DNA of 8,709 bases from Marinobacter sp. (GCA_017643965.1 JAEPMM010000117.1:1-8709), one strand, 5' to 3'. Counted from the stretch's first letter, positions 1 to 6,663 are shown. Numbers and translations: made by a program. Notes: generated from the sequence alone by a model not told the origin.

Positions 1-102
1 AAATGGCTGATGGATCGCCTGCCGTTGGCGACAGCACGCATTGGCGCCAGTATGCTGTTTGTGGTTCTGGCGATTGTGACCGTATGGGCGGCACTGCGGT
101 GA
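1..102 (+). CDS. C-terminal fragment of a membrane protein, possibly GDT1/UPF0016 (TMEM165) family
   Basis: Reading frame 1 is open from the window edge for 33 codons and stops with TGA at 100-102. The visible tail reads KWLMDRLPLATARIGASMLF and then a hydrophobic stretch (VVLAIVTVWAALR), so it is one terminal membrane helix preceded by a short basic, proline-containing loop. From memory, the GDT1/TMEM165 family of Mn2+/Ca2+ transporters ends in the same way, with a small loop carrying 'D-x-L-P' followed by 'R-x-x-A-x-x-x-F-x-x-L-G/A'. That makes the family a reasonable but unproven guess, because only one helix is visible. The next gene begins 44 bp downstream on the same strand with no obvious terminator between them, so co-transcription is possible. 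Any other polytopic membrane protein ending in a helix could look similar. Confidence 0.55.
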   Translation, partial: KWLMDRLPLATARIGASMLFVVLAIVTVWAALR

Positions 103-146
103 AGCAGGGTGCCGAGCAACCGAATCTGTTGGGTGGAAGACAAGCT

Positions 147-1202
147 ATGTGGTTTAAACGACTCCTGGTGCTGGTGACCGTCGGGCTGGTGCTTTCCGGG
201 GGTGCGGCCTATGGGACCGAACAGGACAAGACCCGCATCATCGACGCGGACGCAGAGCCCGACCGCGAACCGCGGGTGCCCACCTTCGCCATCAACGAAG
301 ATCTGGCGGGGCGCCTGGGCGTGATGACCACCCGCTATGAAGACACGTTTGCCGCCATCGGAAACGACATCAGCCTGGGTTATCTGGAACTGGTCAAGGC
401 CAACCCCGGCATTGATCCGTGGCTGCCCGGCGACGGCACCCGTATTACCCTGCCCCGCCAATACGTGTTGCCGGACGTGGAACGCAAGGGCATCGTGATC
501 AATCTGGCGGAATACCGTCTGTATTACTTCACGGACGAGGGTGTTCAGGTCTACCCGGTGGGTGTGGGTACCGACGACAACCCGTCGCCGCTCACGGATG
601 CCGAAGTCACCATGCCGCTGGAGTCACCGGCCTGGTATCCGCCCGCCAGCATCCGTGCCGAGTACGAGGCTTCCGGTGACTACCTGCCGCGCATGATCCC
701 GCCCGGTCCGGACAATCCGCTGGGTACACATGCACTGATGCTGAGCGAAAAGGGCTATCTGATCCACGGTACCAACAAGTTGTTCGGGGTGGGTATGCAG
801 GTCAGCCACGGCTGCTTCCGCATGTACAACGAAGACATCTCGCGGTTTGTCTATCAGGTCAGCAAGGGCACACCGGTGCGGGTGATCAAGGAGCCAGTCA
901 AGATCGGCACGTCCGGTGGCGAGGTCTGGCTGGAAGTGCATCGTCCCCACGAAGAGTACAGTGACAAGGATCGCGAGTGGTTGTGGCAGGAGGTCAATAA
1001 AACCGTTGATGCCTTCATTCAGCGTCGTCCCGACGTGGAGATTCAGCGCAGCGCGATCGAGCTGGCCGTAGACCAGGCCGACGGCCTGCCCACGATGGTC
1101 GGCGAGCGGCTACGTCAGGTGGCGGCGGAGGAGCCCGGGCGTGACGAGCCGGCGCCGGCCGCCACCGACGATGATGAGGACAAGCAACAACTCTGGTTCT
1201 GA
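147..1202 (+). CDS. L,D-transpeptidase, LysM + YkuD domains (YcfS/ErfK/YbiS type)
   Basis: Periplasmic enzyme of the family that uses a catalytic cysteine on peptidoglycan stems; E. coli relatives YcfS, ErfK and YbiS attach the C-terminal Lys of Braun lipoprotein to diaminopimelate. The protein has 351 residues. Residues 1-23 form a signal peptide (basic MWFKR, hydrophobic core, small residues before TEQD). Residues about 61-104 are a LysM-like wall-binding segment (LVKANPGIDPWLPGDGTRIT). The YkuD domain spans about 114-247, with His207 (IHG) and the signature SHGCFRM at 220-226, giving catalytic Cys223 with His221 and Arg225. A C-terminal extension (about 255-351) ends in an acidic DDDED patch. 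ATG at 147 is chosen because a purine-rich GGAAGA lies just upstream and the signal peptide starts there; the frame stays open to position 3, but that part overlaps the preceding gene. The lipoprotein at 3752-4033 is a plausible substrate. Family is secure; Lpp-linking activity is inferred. Confidence 0.93.
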   Translation: MWFKRLLVLVTVGLVLSGGAAYGTEQDKTRIIDADAEPDREPRVPTFAINEDLAGRLGVMTTRYEDTFAAIGNDISLGYLELVKANPGIDPWLPGDGTRITLPRQYVLPDVERKGIVINLAEYRLYYFTDEGVQVYPVGVGTDDNPSPLTDAEVTMPLESPAWYPPASIRAEYEASGDYLPRMIPPGPDNPLGTHALMLSEKGYLIHGTNKLFGVGMQVSHGCFRMYNEDISRFVYQVSKGTPVRVIKEPVKIGTSGGEVWLEVHRPHEEYSDKDREWLWQEVNKTVDAFIQRRPDVEIQRSAIELAVDQADGLPTMVGERLRQVAAEEPGRDEPAPAATDDDEDKQQLWF

Positions 1203-1289
1203 AGCCACCCGGCAGCGTACGCTTTACCCCGGGACTGCACGCACGCGCTTTCGCTTGAGTGTGGCAGTTTGTAACCCGGATCCGGATTG

Positions 1290-1329
1290 CCCACTATACT
1301 GACAGTGGGGGTCACCCGTCGGGTGACCC
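1290..1329 (+). promoter_or_regulatory. Likely nfeD promoter with two overlapping inverted repeats
   Basis: A good -10 hexamer, TATACT, lies at 1295-1300; no convincing -35 is seen at 16-18 bp spacing. The -10 is enclosed by an inverted repeat, CCCACT (1290-1295) and AGTGGG (1304-1309). It is followed by a perfect 9-bp-arm repeat, GGGTCACCC (1309-1317), loop GTC, GGGTGACCC (1321-1329). A transcript starting near 1306-1308 would begin with this hairpin, leaving about 34 nt to the nfeD start codon at 1364. The weak -35 together with symmetric DNA suggests an activator or repressor site, or a 5' stabilising stem; this is inference. Confidence 0.45.
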
Positions 1330-1363
1330 ATTCGCCATTCATTACCCTGTGCGGGGAGTCACG

Positions 1364-2845
1364 ATGGGCGCGAATCATCCGGGAAAAACGACCGTCTCCA
1401 ATCATTTCTCCAAACCGTTTGCCCGCTCGCTGACGGTCTTTCTCGTGGGTGCTGTGCTGGCGCTGGCCTCCCTCGCCCATTCCGTCTATGCCCAGCAAAA
1501 AGACGGTGGCACGGCACTGGTTCTCTCGGTGGACGGTGCCATCGGGCCGGCAACCATGGACTACCTGGTGCGTGGCCTCCAGCGGGCCGAATCCGAAGAC
1601 GCCGCCCTGGTTATCATCGAGATGGATACTCCCGGCGGGCTGATGGACTCCATGCGCGGTATCATCAAGGAAATTCTGGCCTCAACGGTGCCGGTGGTGA
1701 CCTACGTGTCGCCGGAGGGGGCCCGCGCTGCCAGTGCCGGCACCTACATACTGTACGCCAGCCACATCGCCGCCATGGCCCCGGCAACCAACCTCGGGTC
1801 AGCCACGCCAGTGCAGATGGGCGGCGTGCCCGGCATGGATGAGGCGCCGGAGAGCCCGCCGCAATCTGACCCCGAAGACACCGATGCCGAAGGCTCCCCG
1901 GAGCAGCCGGAAGGCGAGGCGACAGACCGGAAACGGCGTGGCGGCAGCGCCATGGAGCGCAAGGTGCTGGAGGACGCGGTCAGCTACATTCGGGGTCTGG
2001 CACAGCGCCATGGTCGCAATGCGGAGTGGGCCGAAGAGGCGGTGCGGGAGGCGGTGAATCTCGGCGCTGAGGAAGCACGGGACAAACAGGTGGTGGACGT
2101 AGTGGCAACCAACCTGTCGGACCTGCTCACCCGGATTGACGGCCGCACCGTGCGGATGGCGGACGGCGAACGCACCCTGCAGACGGCCGGCCTGGAGCTG
2201 GTGAGAGCCGACCCGGACTGGCGCACCCGCCTGCTGTCGGTGATCACCGATCCCAATGTGGCCTATTTTCTGATGATCATCGGCTTCTATGGCATTATCT
2301 TTGAGCTCTCCAATCCCGGCGCCATCTTCCCCGGTGTGATCGGTGCCATCAGCCTCATTCTTGCCCTGTTTGCCTTCCAGGTACTGTCGGTGAACTACGC
2401 CGGACTGGCACTCATACTGCTGGGTCTGGCCTTTATTGTGGGAGAGGCCTTCATGCCCAGTTTCGGGATATTGGGCATAGGAGGGATTATTGCCTTCATT
2501 ACCGGCTCGGTAATTCTGATGGACGGCAGCCATCGCGACATCTCCCTGCCGATGGTCGGTGGCACCGCCGCCGTTGCCGGCGGGTTCATTCTGTGGACGG
2601 TGACCCGCTTCATCGGTCTGCGCAAACGGGATCCGGTCAGCGGCCCCGAGCAGATGCCCCACGAACAGGTGGTGGCGGTGGATGACTTTACCCCGTTTGA
2701 ACATGGCTACCGCGGCCATGTGCGCATGAGTGGTGAGCGCTGGAACTCGGTCAGTGCCGAGCCGGTGAAAACCGGACATCACGTGCGCGTCGTGGAAATT
2801 GACGGACTGACGGTGAAAGTGACGCCGACAGAGTCGGCAGACTGA
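1364..2845 (+). CDS. NfeD family membrane-bound serine protease (ClpP class, full-length type)
   Basis: Membrane protease of the long NfeD (Nodulation efficiency D) type, paired with stomatin-like proteins; the archaeal homologue PH1510 is a Ser-Lys dyad protease that cuts its partner stomatin. The protein has 493 residues. Residues 1-43 are a signal peptide (cleavage near VYA|QQ). Residues about 50-275 are the ClpP-like domain, with MDTPGG at 87-92, catalytic Ser124 in RAASAGTYI and the likely general-base Lys200 in MERK. Between them lies an acidic, low-complexity insert (about 153-195). Residues about 295-412 hold four to five membrane segments, and about 425-493 the C-terminal NfeD OB-fold domain. 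ATG at 1364 is chosen for the GGGGAG six bases upstream and the signal peptide; an in-frame ATG at 1259 would run through the likely promoter. It lies 46 bp before the slipin gene, almost certainly in one operon. The substrate in this organism is unknown. Confidence 0.95.
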   Translation: MGANHPGKTTVSNHFSKPFARSLTVFLVGAVLALASLAHSVYAQQKDGGTALVLSVDGAIGPATMDYLVRGLQRAESEDAALVIIEMDTPGGLMDSMRGIIKEILASTVPVVTYVSPEGARAASAGTYILYASHIAAMAPATNLGSATPVQMGGVPGMDEAPESPPQSDPEDTDAEGSPEQPEGEATDRKRRGGSAMERKVLEDAVSYIRGLAQRHGRNAEWAEEAVREAVNLGAEEARDKQVVDVVATNLSDLLTRIDGRTVRMADGERTLQTAGLELVRADPDWRTRLLSVITDPNVAYFLMIIGFYGIIFELSNPGAIFPGVIGAISLILALFAFQVLSVNYAGLALILLGLAFIVGEAFMPSFGILGIGGIIAFITGSVILMDGSHRDISLPMVGGTAAVAGGFILWTVTRFIGLRKRDPVSGPEQMPHEQVVAVDDFTPFEHGYRGHVRMSGERWNSVSAEPVKTGHHVRVVEIDGLTVKVTPTESAD

Positions 2846-2891
2846 CCGGAACCCAACTCACAGAGGAAGACCAACCAGCGAAGGAGACAGT

Positions 2892-3689
2892 ATGTTCATT
2901 GGAGATCTGATTCCCTACCTTGCACCCATTGTGGTGCTGCTGCTGATCCTCGGGTCAGCCATCAAGATCCTGCCGGAGTACGAGCGCGGCGTGGTGTTTT
3001 TTCTGGGGCGCTTCCAGGGTGTGAAGGGGCCCGGGCTGATCATCGTGATTCCGGGCATCCAGCAGATCGTCAGGGTCGACCTGCGGGTCATCACCCTCGA
3101 TGTGCCGAGCCAGGACGTTATCTCCAAAGACAACGTGACGGTGCGGGTCAATGCGGTGCTGTATTTCCGGGTGGTGGATCCCGAACGCGCGATTATCCGC
3201 GTGGAGGACTACGGTGCGGCCACCAGCCAGTTGGCGCAGACGACCCTGCGGTCGGTGCTCGGCAAGCACGATCTCGATGAAATGTTGTCAGAGCGCGACA
3301 AGCTTAATATCGATATTCAGGAAATCATCGACGCCCAGACCGAAGAGTGGGGTATCAAGGTCGCCAATGTCGAGATCAAGCACGTGGACCTGAACGAGTC
3401 GATGATCCGGGCCATTGCCCGTCAGGCTGAGGCAGAGCGCGAGCGCCGGGCGAAAGTCATCCATGCGGAGGGCGAACTGCAGGCGTCGAAGAAGCTGGTG
3501 GAAGCGGCGGATGTGATGTCAACGAACTCTGGGGCGATGCAGCTGCGTTACCTGCAGACCCTGGCCGACATGAGCAGTAACAACTCGTCTACCATCGTGT
3601 TCCCGCTGCCGATGGATATGCTGAAGTCGTTTATGGAGAAGCAGAAGCAGGGTCTGGACTCGCCCGGGCGCAAGGATTCGGGGGACTGA
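2892..3689 (+). CDS. Slipin family protein (stomatin-like, SPFH/Band 7)
   Basis: Prokaryotic stomatin homologue that forms membrane-anchored oligomers and works with NfeD in membrane or protein quality control. The protein has 265 residues. Residues about 6-25 form an N-terminal membrane hairpin or helix. The SPFH/Band 7 domain runs from about 26 to 180, starting at LPEYERGVVFFLGRF and including KGPGLIIVIPGIQ, DVISKDNVTVRVNAVLYFRV and LAQTTLRSVLG. A charged coiled coil follows (about 170-205, ARQAEAERERRAKVIHAEGE), then the conserved QLRYLQTLADM and the short hydrophobic segment TIVFPLPMDML (234-244). That last segment matches the region cut by NfeD protease in the archaeal pair. The start has an excellent AAGGAGA site five bases upstream. 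nfeD lies 46 bp upstream in the same direction, and a strong terminator follows within 20 bp of the stop. It resembles the NfeD-linked slipins more than QmcA. Confidence 0.95.
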   Translation: MFIGDLIPYLAPIVVLLLILGSAIKILPEYERGVVFFLGRFQGVKGPGLIIVIPGIQQIVRVDLRVITLDVPSQDVISKDNVTVRVNAVLYFRVVDPERAIIRVEDYGAATSQLAQTTLRSVLGKHDLDEMLSERDKLNIDIQEIIDAQTEEWGIKVANVEIKHVDLNESMIRAIARQAEAERERRAKVIHAEGELQASKKLVEAADVMSTNSGAMQLRYLQTLADMSSNNSSTIVFPLPMDMLKSFMEKQKQGLDSPGRKDSGD

Positions 3690-3707
3690 CCACGGAATTG
3701 TGGACAC

Positions 3708-3737
3708 AAAAAAGGCCGGAGTTATCCGGCCTTTTCT
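3708..3737. terminator. Bidirectional rho-independent terminator between slipin and lipoprotein genes
   Basis: AAAAGGCCGG (3710-3719) pairs perfectly with CCGGCCTTTT (3726-3735) around a six-base interval that can add one A-T pair. The A run at 3708-3713 gives a U tract on the minus strand and TTTT at 3732-3735 gives one on the plus strand. It ends the nfeD-slipin transcript on one side and the lipoprotein transcript on the other; the genes converge and end 62 bp apart. Confidence 0.93.
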
Positions 3738-3751
3738 GTTACGTATCAGCC

Positions 3752-4033
3752 TTACTTCTGGCTGGCACGCTCGAGCATGCGCTTGGCGCGCTCGTTTGCT
3801 TCGTCAGCAGCCTTTTGGGCAGCTTTCGCAGCAGCCAGAGCTTCGTCTGCAGTCTGCTGGGCAGAACGTGCAGCGCTGGAAGCGCTGTTGGCGGTGTTCA
3901 GGGCGTTTTCAGCAGTCTGCTCAGCGGAGCTGGCGTTGGCATTCGCCTCGTCGATAGCACCCTGATCAGTGGTGGCGCAGCCAGCAGTCAGTGCGGCGGC
4001 CATTGCAAACCCTGCGATCGTCAGTTTACGCAT
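3752..4033 (-). CDS. oprI: Lpp/OprI-type alanine-zipper murein lipoprotein
   Basis: Small outer-membrane lipoprotein that tethers the outer membrane to peptidoglycan. The precursor has 93 residues: a lipoprotein signal peptide with lipobox LTAGC (lipidated Cys19), then a 75-residue mature chain that is one continuous helix. Ala occupies almost every a/d position in an unbroken 3-4 spacing: 30, 34, 37, 41, 44, 48, 51, 55, 58, 62, 65, 69, 72, 76, 79, 83, then Met86 and Ala90. The end, ADEANERAKRMLERASQK, closely matches Pseudomonas OprI and supplies the terminal Lys used for covalent attachment to the wall. The mature chain is longer than E. coli Lpp (58) and OprI (64). Translation starts after AAGGGG at good spacing. 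Codon choice (GCT/GCA for Ala, CGT, AAA, GAA) differs from its GC-ending neighbours and fits a very highly expressed gene. The product has a strong terminator, and YkuD enzymes are encoded on both sides. Confidence 0.95.
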   Translation of the reverse strand: MRKLTIAGFAMAAALTAGCATTDQGAIDEANANASSAEQTAENALNTANSASSAARSAQQTADEALAAAKAAQKAADEANERAKRMLERASQK

Positions 4034-4053
4034 ATCTTATCCCCTTATTGGTC

Positions 4054-4084
4054 GTTATATTTCCTGTGATCCAGAAGTCTGGAT
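4054..4084 (-). promoter_or_regulatory. Candidate lipoprotein promoter and adjacent inverted repeat
   Basis: On the minus strand a TATAAC -10-like hexamer (4054-4059) lies 20 bases before the lipoprotein start, which would give a very short leader. A CAGACT (4076-4081) sits 16 bp upstream as a weak -35. It falls inside an inverted repeat ATCCAGA-AG-TCTGGAT (4069-4084, 7-bp arms). A perfect TTGACA is also present at 4092-4097 but has no good -10 at 16-18 bp. The exact promoter is uncertain; the palindrome overlapping it could be an operator. Confidence 0.35.
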
Positions 4085-4206
4085 GACTTCCTGTCAAACC
4101 GGGCCCGATAGGCATTGACTACCGGAGTCGTGAAACAGTGTAAAACACTCTACGGGAAAATGTTAACTAAGGATACGTAAAAGTTCTTGGGTTATGACAA
4201 CAACTT

Positions 4207-4233
4207 AATAAAAAAGACAGTTTGATAACCGTC
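4207..4233 (-). terminator. Rho-independent terminator of the small YkuD gene
   Basis: Read on the minus strand, GACGGTT (4233-4227) pairs with AACTGTC (4222-4216) through seven pairs including one G-U, around the loop ATCA, and is followed directly by TTTTTTATT. It starts 10 bases after the stop codon of the gene at 4243-4806, so that gene and the lipoprotein gene should be separate transcription units. Confidence 0.85.
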
Positions 4234-4242
4234 AGAAACGTA

Positions 4243-4806
4243 TCAGGGAAGGATACGGATGGGGGTTCCATCGGCGACCAGTTGCCAGATCTCGTCCATC
4301 TCCTCATTGGTGACGGCGATGCACCCGTTGGTCCAGTCCAGGCCGGTGTAGGCGAACGCCATGTCACCGGCTTCGTTGGGTAAGCCATGAATCATGATGC
4401 TGCCCCCGGGGTCCAGCCCCCAGGCGCTGGCCAGCTCCCGATCGCGCACGTTGGGGTAGGAAATATGAATCGATTTGTAGAAGTCGCTGTTGGCATTGCG
4501 CCAGTCCAGCTCATAGTCCCCTTCCGGTGTGCGTTGGTCGCCCTCGTACAGCTTGTGACCCTCGGGGTTCTCGCCCAGTGAAATCCGGTAGCTGCGAATC
4601 ACTTCGTCATCGTCCATCAGATACAGCCTGCGCTCGCTTTTCCGTACCAGCACCTTGGTAATGCCGGCCGGCGAGTCCAGGGCGGAATTGTCCGCAGGCA
4701 TCCGGGTATCGGCACGGGCGAGCAACTCGTCCGCAGAAACACCCTGCAGCGGCGCCAGAAGGCTGGCTGCAAAGATGAACAGAATGAGGCAATTCCGGAG
4801 CGTCAT
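4243..4806 (-). CDS. Small periplasmic YkuD-domain protein with GCIAVTN signature
   Basis: YkuD (L,D-transpeptidase fold) cysteine enzyme of 187 residues, secreted to the periplasm. Residues 1-25 are a signal peptide (cleavage near VSA|DE). The YkuD domain covers about 49-187: KVLVRKSERRLYL, RTPEGDYEL at 92-100, YKSIHISYPN at 110-119, His140 in IMIHG and Cys162 in DWTNGCIAVTNEEMDEIW. The usual SHGCxR/N signature is altered: Asn160 replaces His and Ala164 replaces the Arg/Asn. E. coli DpaA (YafK), which releases Lpp from peptidoglycan, carries a comparable GCYAMTN followed by DEI, and similar PEG and FPN blocks, as I recall its sequence. So the activity may be linking, 3-3 crosslinking or hydrolysis; the family is certain, the reaction is not. 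The Shine-Dalgarno sequence is weak. It has its own promoter and terminator and lies between nhaP2 and the lipoprotein gene. Confidence 0.92.
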   Translation of the reverse strand: MTLRNCLILFIFAASLLAPLQGVSADELLARADTRMPADNSALDSPAGITKVLVRKSERRLYLMDDDEVIRSYRISLGENPEGHKLYEGDQRTPEGDYELDWRNANSDFYKSIHISYPNVRDRELASAWGLDPGGSIMIHGLPNEAGDMAFAYTGLDWTNGCIAVTNEEMDEIWQLVADGTPIRILP

Positions 4807-4845
4807 GGGCTTAACTTACTAATGATTAATGTGAGTCTGGCACAG

Positions 4846-4876
4846 TTTATAGCACAGCCGGTGCGGCGAATGTGAA
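4846..4876 (-). promoter_or_regulatory. Extended -10 promoter of the small YkuD gene
   Basis: On the minus strand TGC-TATAAA forms an extended -10 (TATAAA at 4846-4851, TGC at 4852-4854), and TTCACA (4871-4876) is a -35-like box at a long 19-bp spacing. A start near 4839 gives a leader of about 33 nt before the ATG at 4806. The promoter lies in the 99-bp gap after nhaP2, so the gene need not depend on nhaP2 transcription. No clear intrinsic terminator for nhaP2 is seen in this gap. Confidence 0.55.
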
Positions 4877-4905
4877 TTGGTTTTGTTAACTTTCTTGGTG
4901 ATCTA

Positions 4906-6639
4906 TTAACCGGACCGGGGTTTTTCCTGGCCGTCCATCTTCAGACCTACCTTGGTCACACGGTCCGCTTCGGTGGCCCGTGCCACCAGAGTGACCGGTC
5001 CGAGCATCACTTTGTCACCCACCACCGGGTGTCCGCGGGTCCGCCGTGCGAAGCACTCCGCCAGGGACAGCTCGGGGGGGAGCTCGTCGAATTCGATACC
5101 GTACACCTGTTCCACATCGCCTAACAACGCGTCACCGTTAAGGACAAAGTCACCGAAGAAGGCCCGTTCGGCCAGGTGTTTCGGCGCCTGGCGCCCGCTG
5201 AGCGCCTTACCCAGCTCCGACAACGCCGCCGGTGTCGCGAACATGGCGATGACATCGCCGCTGGACACTTCCATTTCCGGGCTGGGTTGGTGACAGATCC
5301 GCTCCCGAAACACCCCGGCAATCGCGGTATTGGCGGGCAGGCGCAGTTGCCCCAGGGGTCTGGGCGTATGCCAGCTGTCACCGCGCAGGGGAAACAGCAT
5401 CAGCTCATGGTCCCCGGTGGCCGGGACATCCAGCGGCAGGCGGCGATAGGGATCCTCGCCGGCGGGCACTTCCAGCCCGAGTTTGCGGGCCAGCGGCGCC
5501 ATGGTGGTGCCCTGCACGATCAACGACACCAGTACGATGAAGAACGCGGCGTGAAAGATCAGTTGGGAGTCGGGCAAATCGGCGATGATCGGGAACAGCG
5601 CTAACACGATGGGCACGGCGCCCCGCAAGCCCACCCAGCTGATGAAGCCCAATTCGCGCCGGTTGAAGCCGAACGGCCACAGGGTGATCAGCACGGTCAG
5701 TGGGCGTATCAGGAAAATCAGCGCCAGCGCGAGGATCAGCCCCGCTCCGGCCAGTTGCCAGAGGTCGCTGGGGGTGACCAGCAAGCCGAGAATGAGGAAC
5801 AGACTGATCTGGGACAGCCAGGCGAGGCCGTCATGAACCTGCAGAATCATTGGCATCATCCGCACCGGCCGGTTCCCGATCACGATCCCCGTAAGGTAAA
5901 TGGCGAGAAACCCGCTGCCACCGATCGCGTTGGTACCGGAGAACACCGCTATGCCGGCTGCGGCGACCAGCAGCGGGTAAAGGGAGGGGGTCAGGCGGAT
6001 GCGGTTGGCCAGCTCCACCACCGCATAGCCACCCACCAGTCCGGCGGTGGCACCAATGCCGAACTGCTTGACCAGCATGATCACGGCGGTCCAGCCGGCG
6101 CCCTGGCCGTCGCTGGCAATCATCGTGACCAGCATCAGAGTAAGGAAAATGGCCATCGGATCGTTGCTGCCGGACTCGATTTCAAGGGTGGCGCTGACCC
6201 GTTCGTTCAGGTGCAGGCCGCGGCCCTGCAGCAGCGAAAACACCGCAGCGGCGTCGGTGGATGAAATGATGGCGCCGATCAGCAATGCGGTCAGCCAGTG
6301 CAGGTCGAACACCCACCACGCCACCAGCCCGGCGCCGCCGGCGGTAAGGAATACGCCAACGGTGGCCAGCATCAGTGCGGGCCGTAACCCCACGCGGAAG
6401 GTTTCCACGCGGGTGCGCATGCCGCCGTCCAGCAGAATCACACCCAGGGCGAGGTTGGCGATTACAAAGGCCAGTTCGAAGTTGTCGAAATTGATGCCGC
6501 CGGGGCCGTCTTCACCCATGATCATCCCGACGATCAGGAAAATCAGCAGCACAGGCATGCCCACCCGGCTCGACAGCGGGCTGAGTACAATGCTGATGAC
6601 CAGCATCAGTGCGCCAATCAGGGTGAACGTGGGGTCCAT
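4906..6639 (-). CDS. nhaP2: NhaP2 (CvrA) type K+(Na+)/H+ antiporter
   Basis: Inner-membrane cation/proton antiporter of the CPA1 group, expected to export K+ (or Na+) in exchange for protons during osmotic or pH adaptation. It has 577 residues, almost the same length as E. coli CvrA/NhaP2. Residues 1-385 are polytopic, with family motifs ILLDGGMRTR (68-77), SSTDAAAVFSLLQGRGL (126-142), ESGSNDPMAIF with Asn159-Asp160 (155-165) and GLRGAVPI (338-345). A cytoplasmic regulatory tail follows: a TrkA_C-like domain (about 405-480) and a CorC/HlyC transporter-associated domain (about 490-565). The start ATG is preceded by GGAGA at suitable spacing. It is transcribed away from the tRNA-Gly gene. The ion it prefers cannot be read from the sequence. 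Confidence 0.95.
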   Translation of the reverse strand: MDPTFTLIGALMLVISIVLSPLSSRVGMPVLLIFLIVGMIMGEDGPGGINFDNFELAFVIANLALGVILLDGGMRTRVETFRVGLRPALMLATVGVFLTAGGAGLVAWWVFDLHWLTALLIGAIISSTDAAAVFSLLQGRGLHLNERVSATLEIESGSNDPMAIFLTLMLVTMIASDGQGAGWTAVIMLVKQFGIGATAGLVGGYAVVELANRIRLTPSLYPLLVAAAGIAVFSGTNAIGGSGFLAIYLTGIVIGNRPVRMMPMILQVHDGLAWLSQISLFLILGLLVTPSDLWQLAGAGLILALALIFLIRPLTVLITLWPFGFNRRELGFISWVGLRGAVPIVLALFPIIADLPDSQLIFHAAFFIVLVSLIVQGTTMAPLARKLGLEVPAGEDPYRRLPLDVPATGDHELMLFPLRGDSWHTPRPLGQLRLPANTAIAGVFRERICHQPSPEMEVSSGDVIAMFATPAALSELGKALSGRQAPKHLAERAFFGDFVLNGDALLGDVEQVYGIEFDELPPELSLAECFARRTRGHPVVGDKVMLGPVTLVARATEADRVTKVGLKMDGQEKPRSG

Positions 6640-6663
6640 CGGGTCTCCATTTGCCAGGGTTAC

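Noticed and set aside
1799..2782. Long open frame (327 codons) on the minus strand opposite nfeD
   Set aside because: It lies wholly antisense to a convincing NfeD protein, its translation is His/Gly/Gln-rich with no recognisable domain, and the length follows from GC-rich codon structure on the opposite strand.
3698..4069. Plus-strand open frame of 123 codons across the lipoprotein gene
   Set aside because: It starts inside the bidirectional terminator and is antisense to the lipoprotein. Its Ser/Leu-rich product is the mirror of Ala-rich codons.
5755..6264. Plus-strand open frames opposite nhaP2
   Set aside because: They are antisense shadows of a gene with clear family motifs, and their translations (Gly/His/Gln-rich) show no domain or plausible start site.
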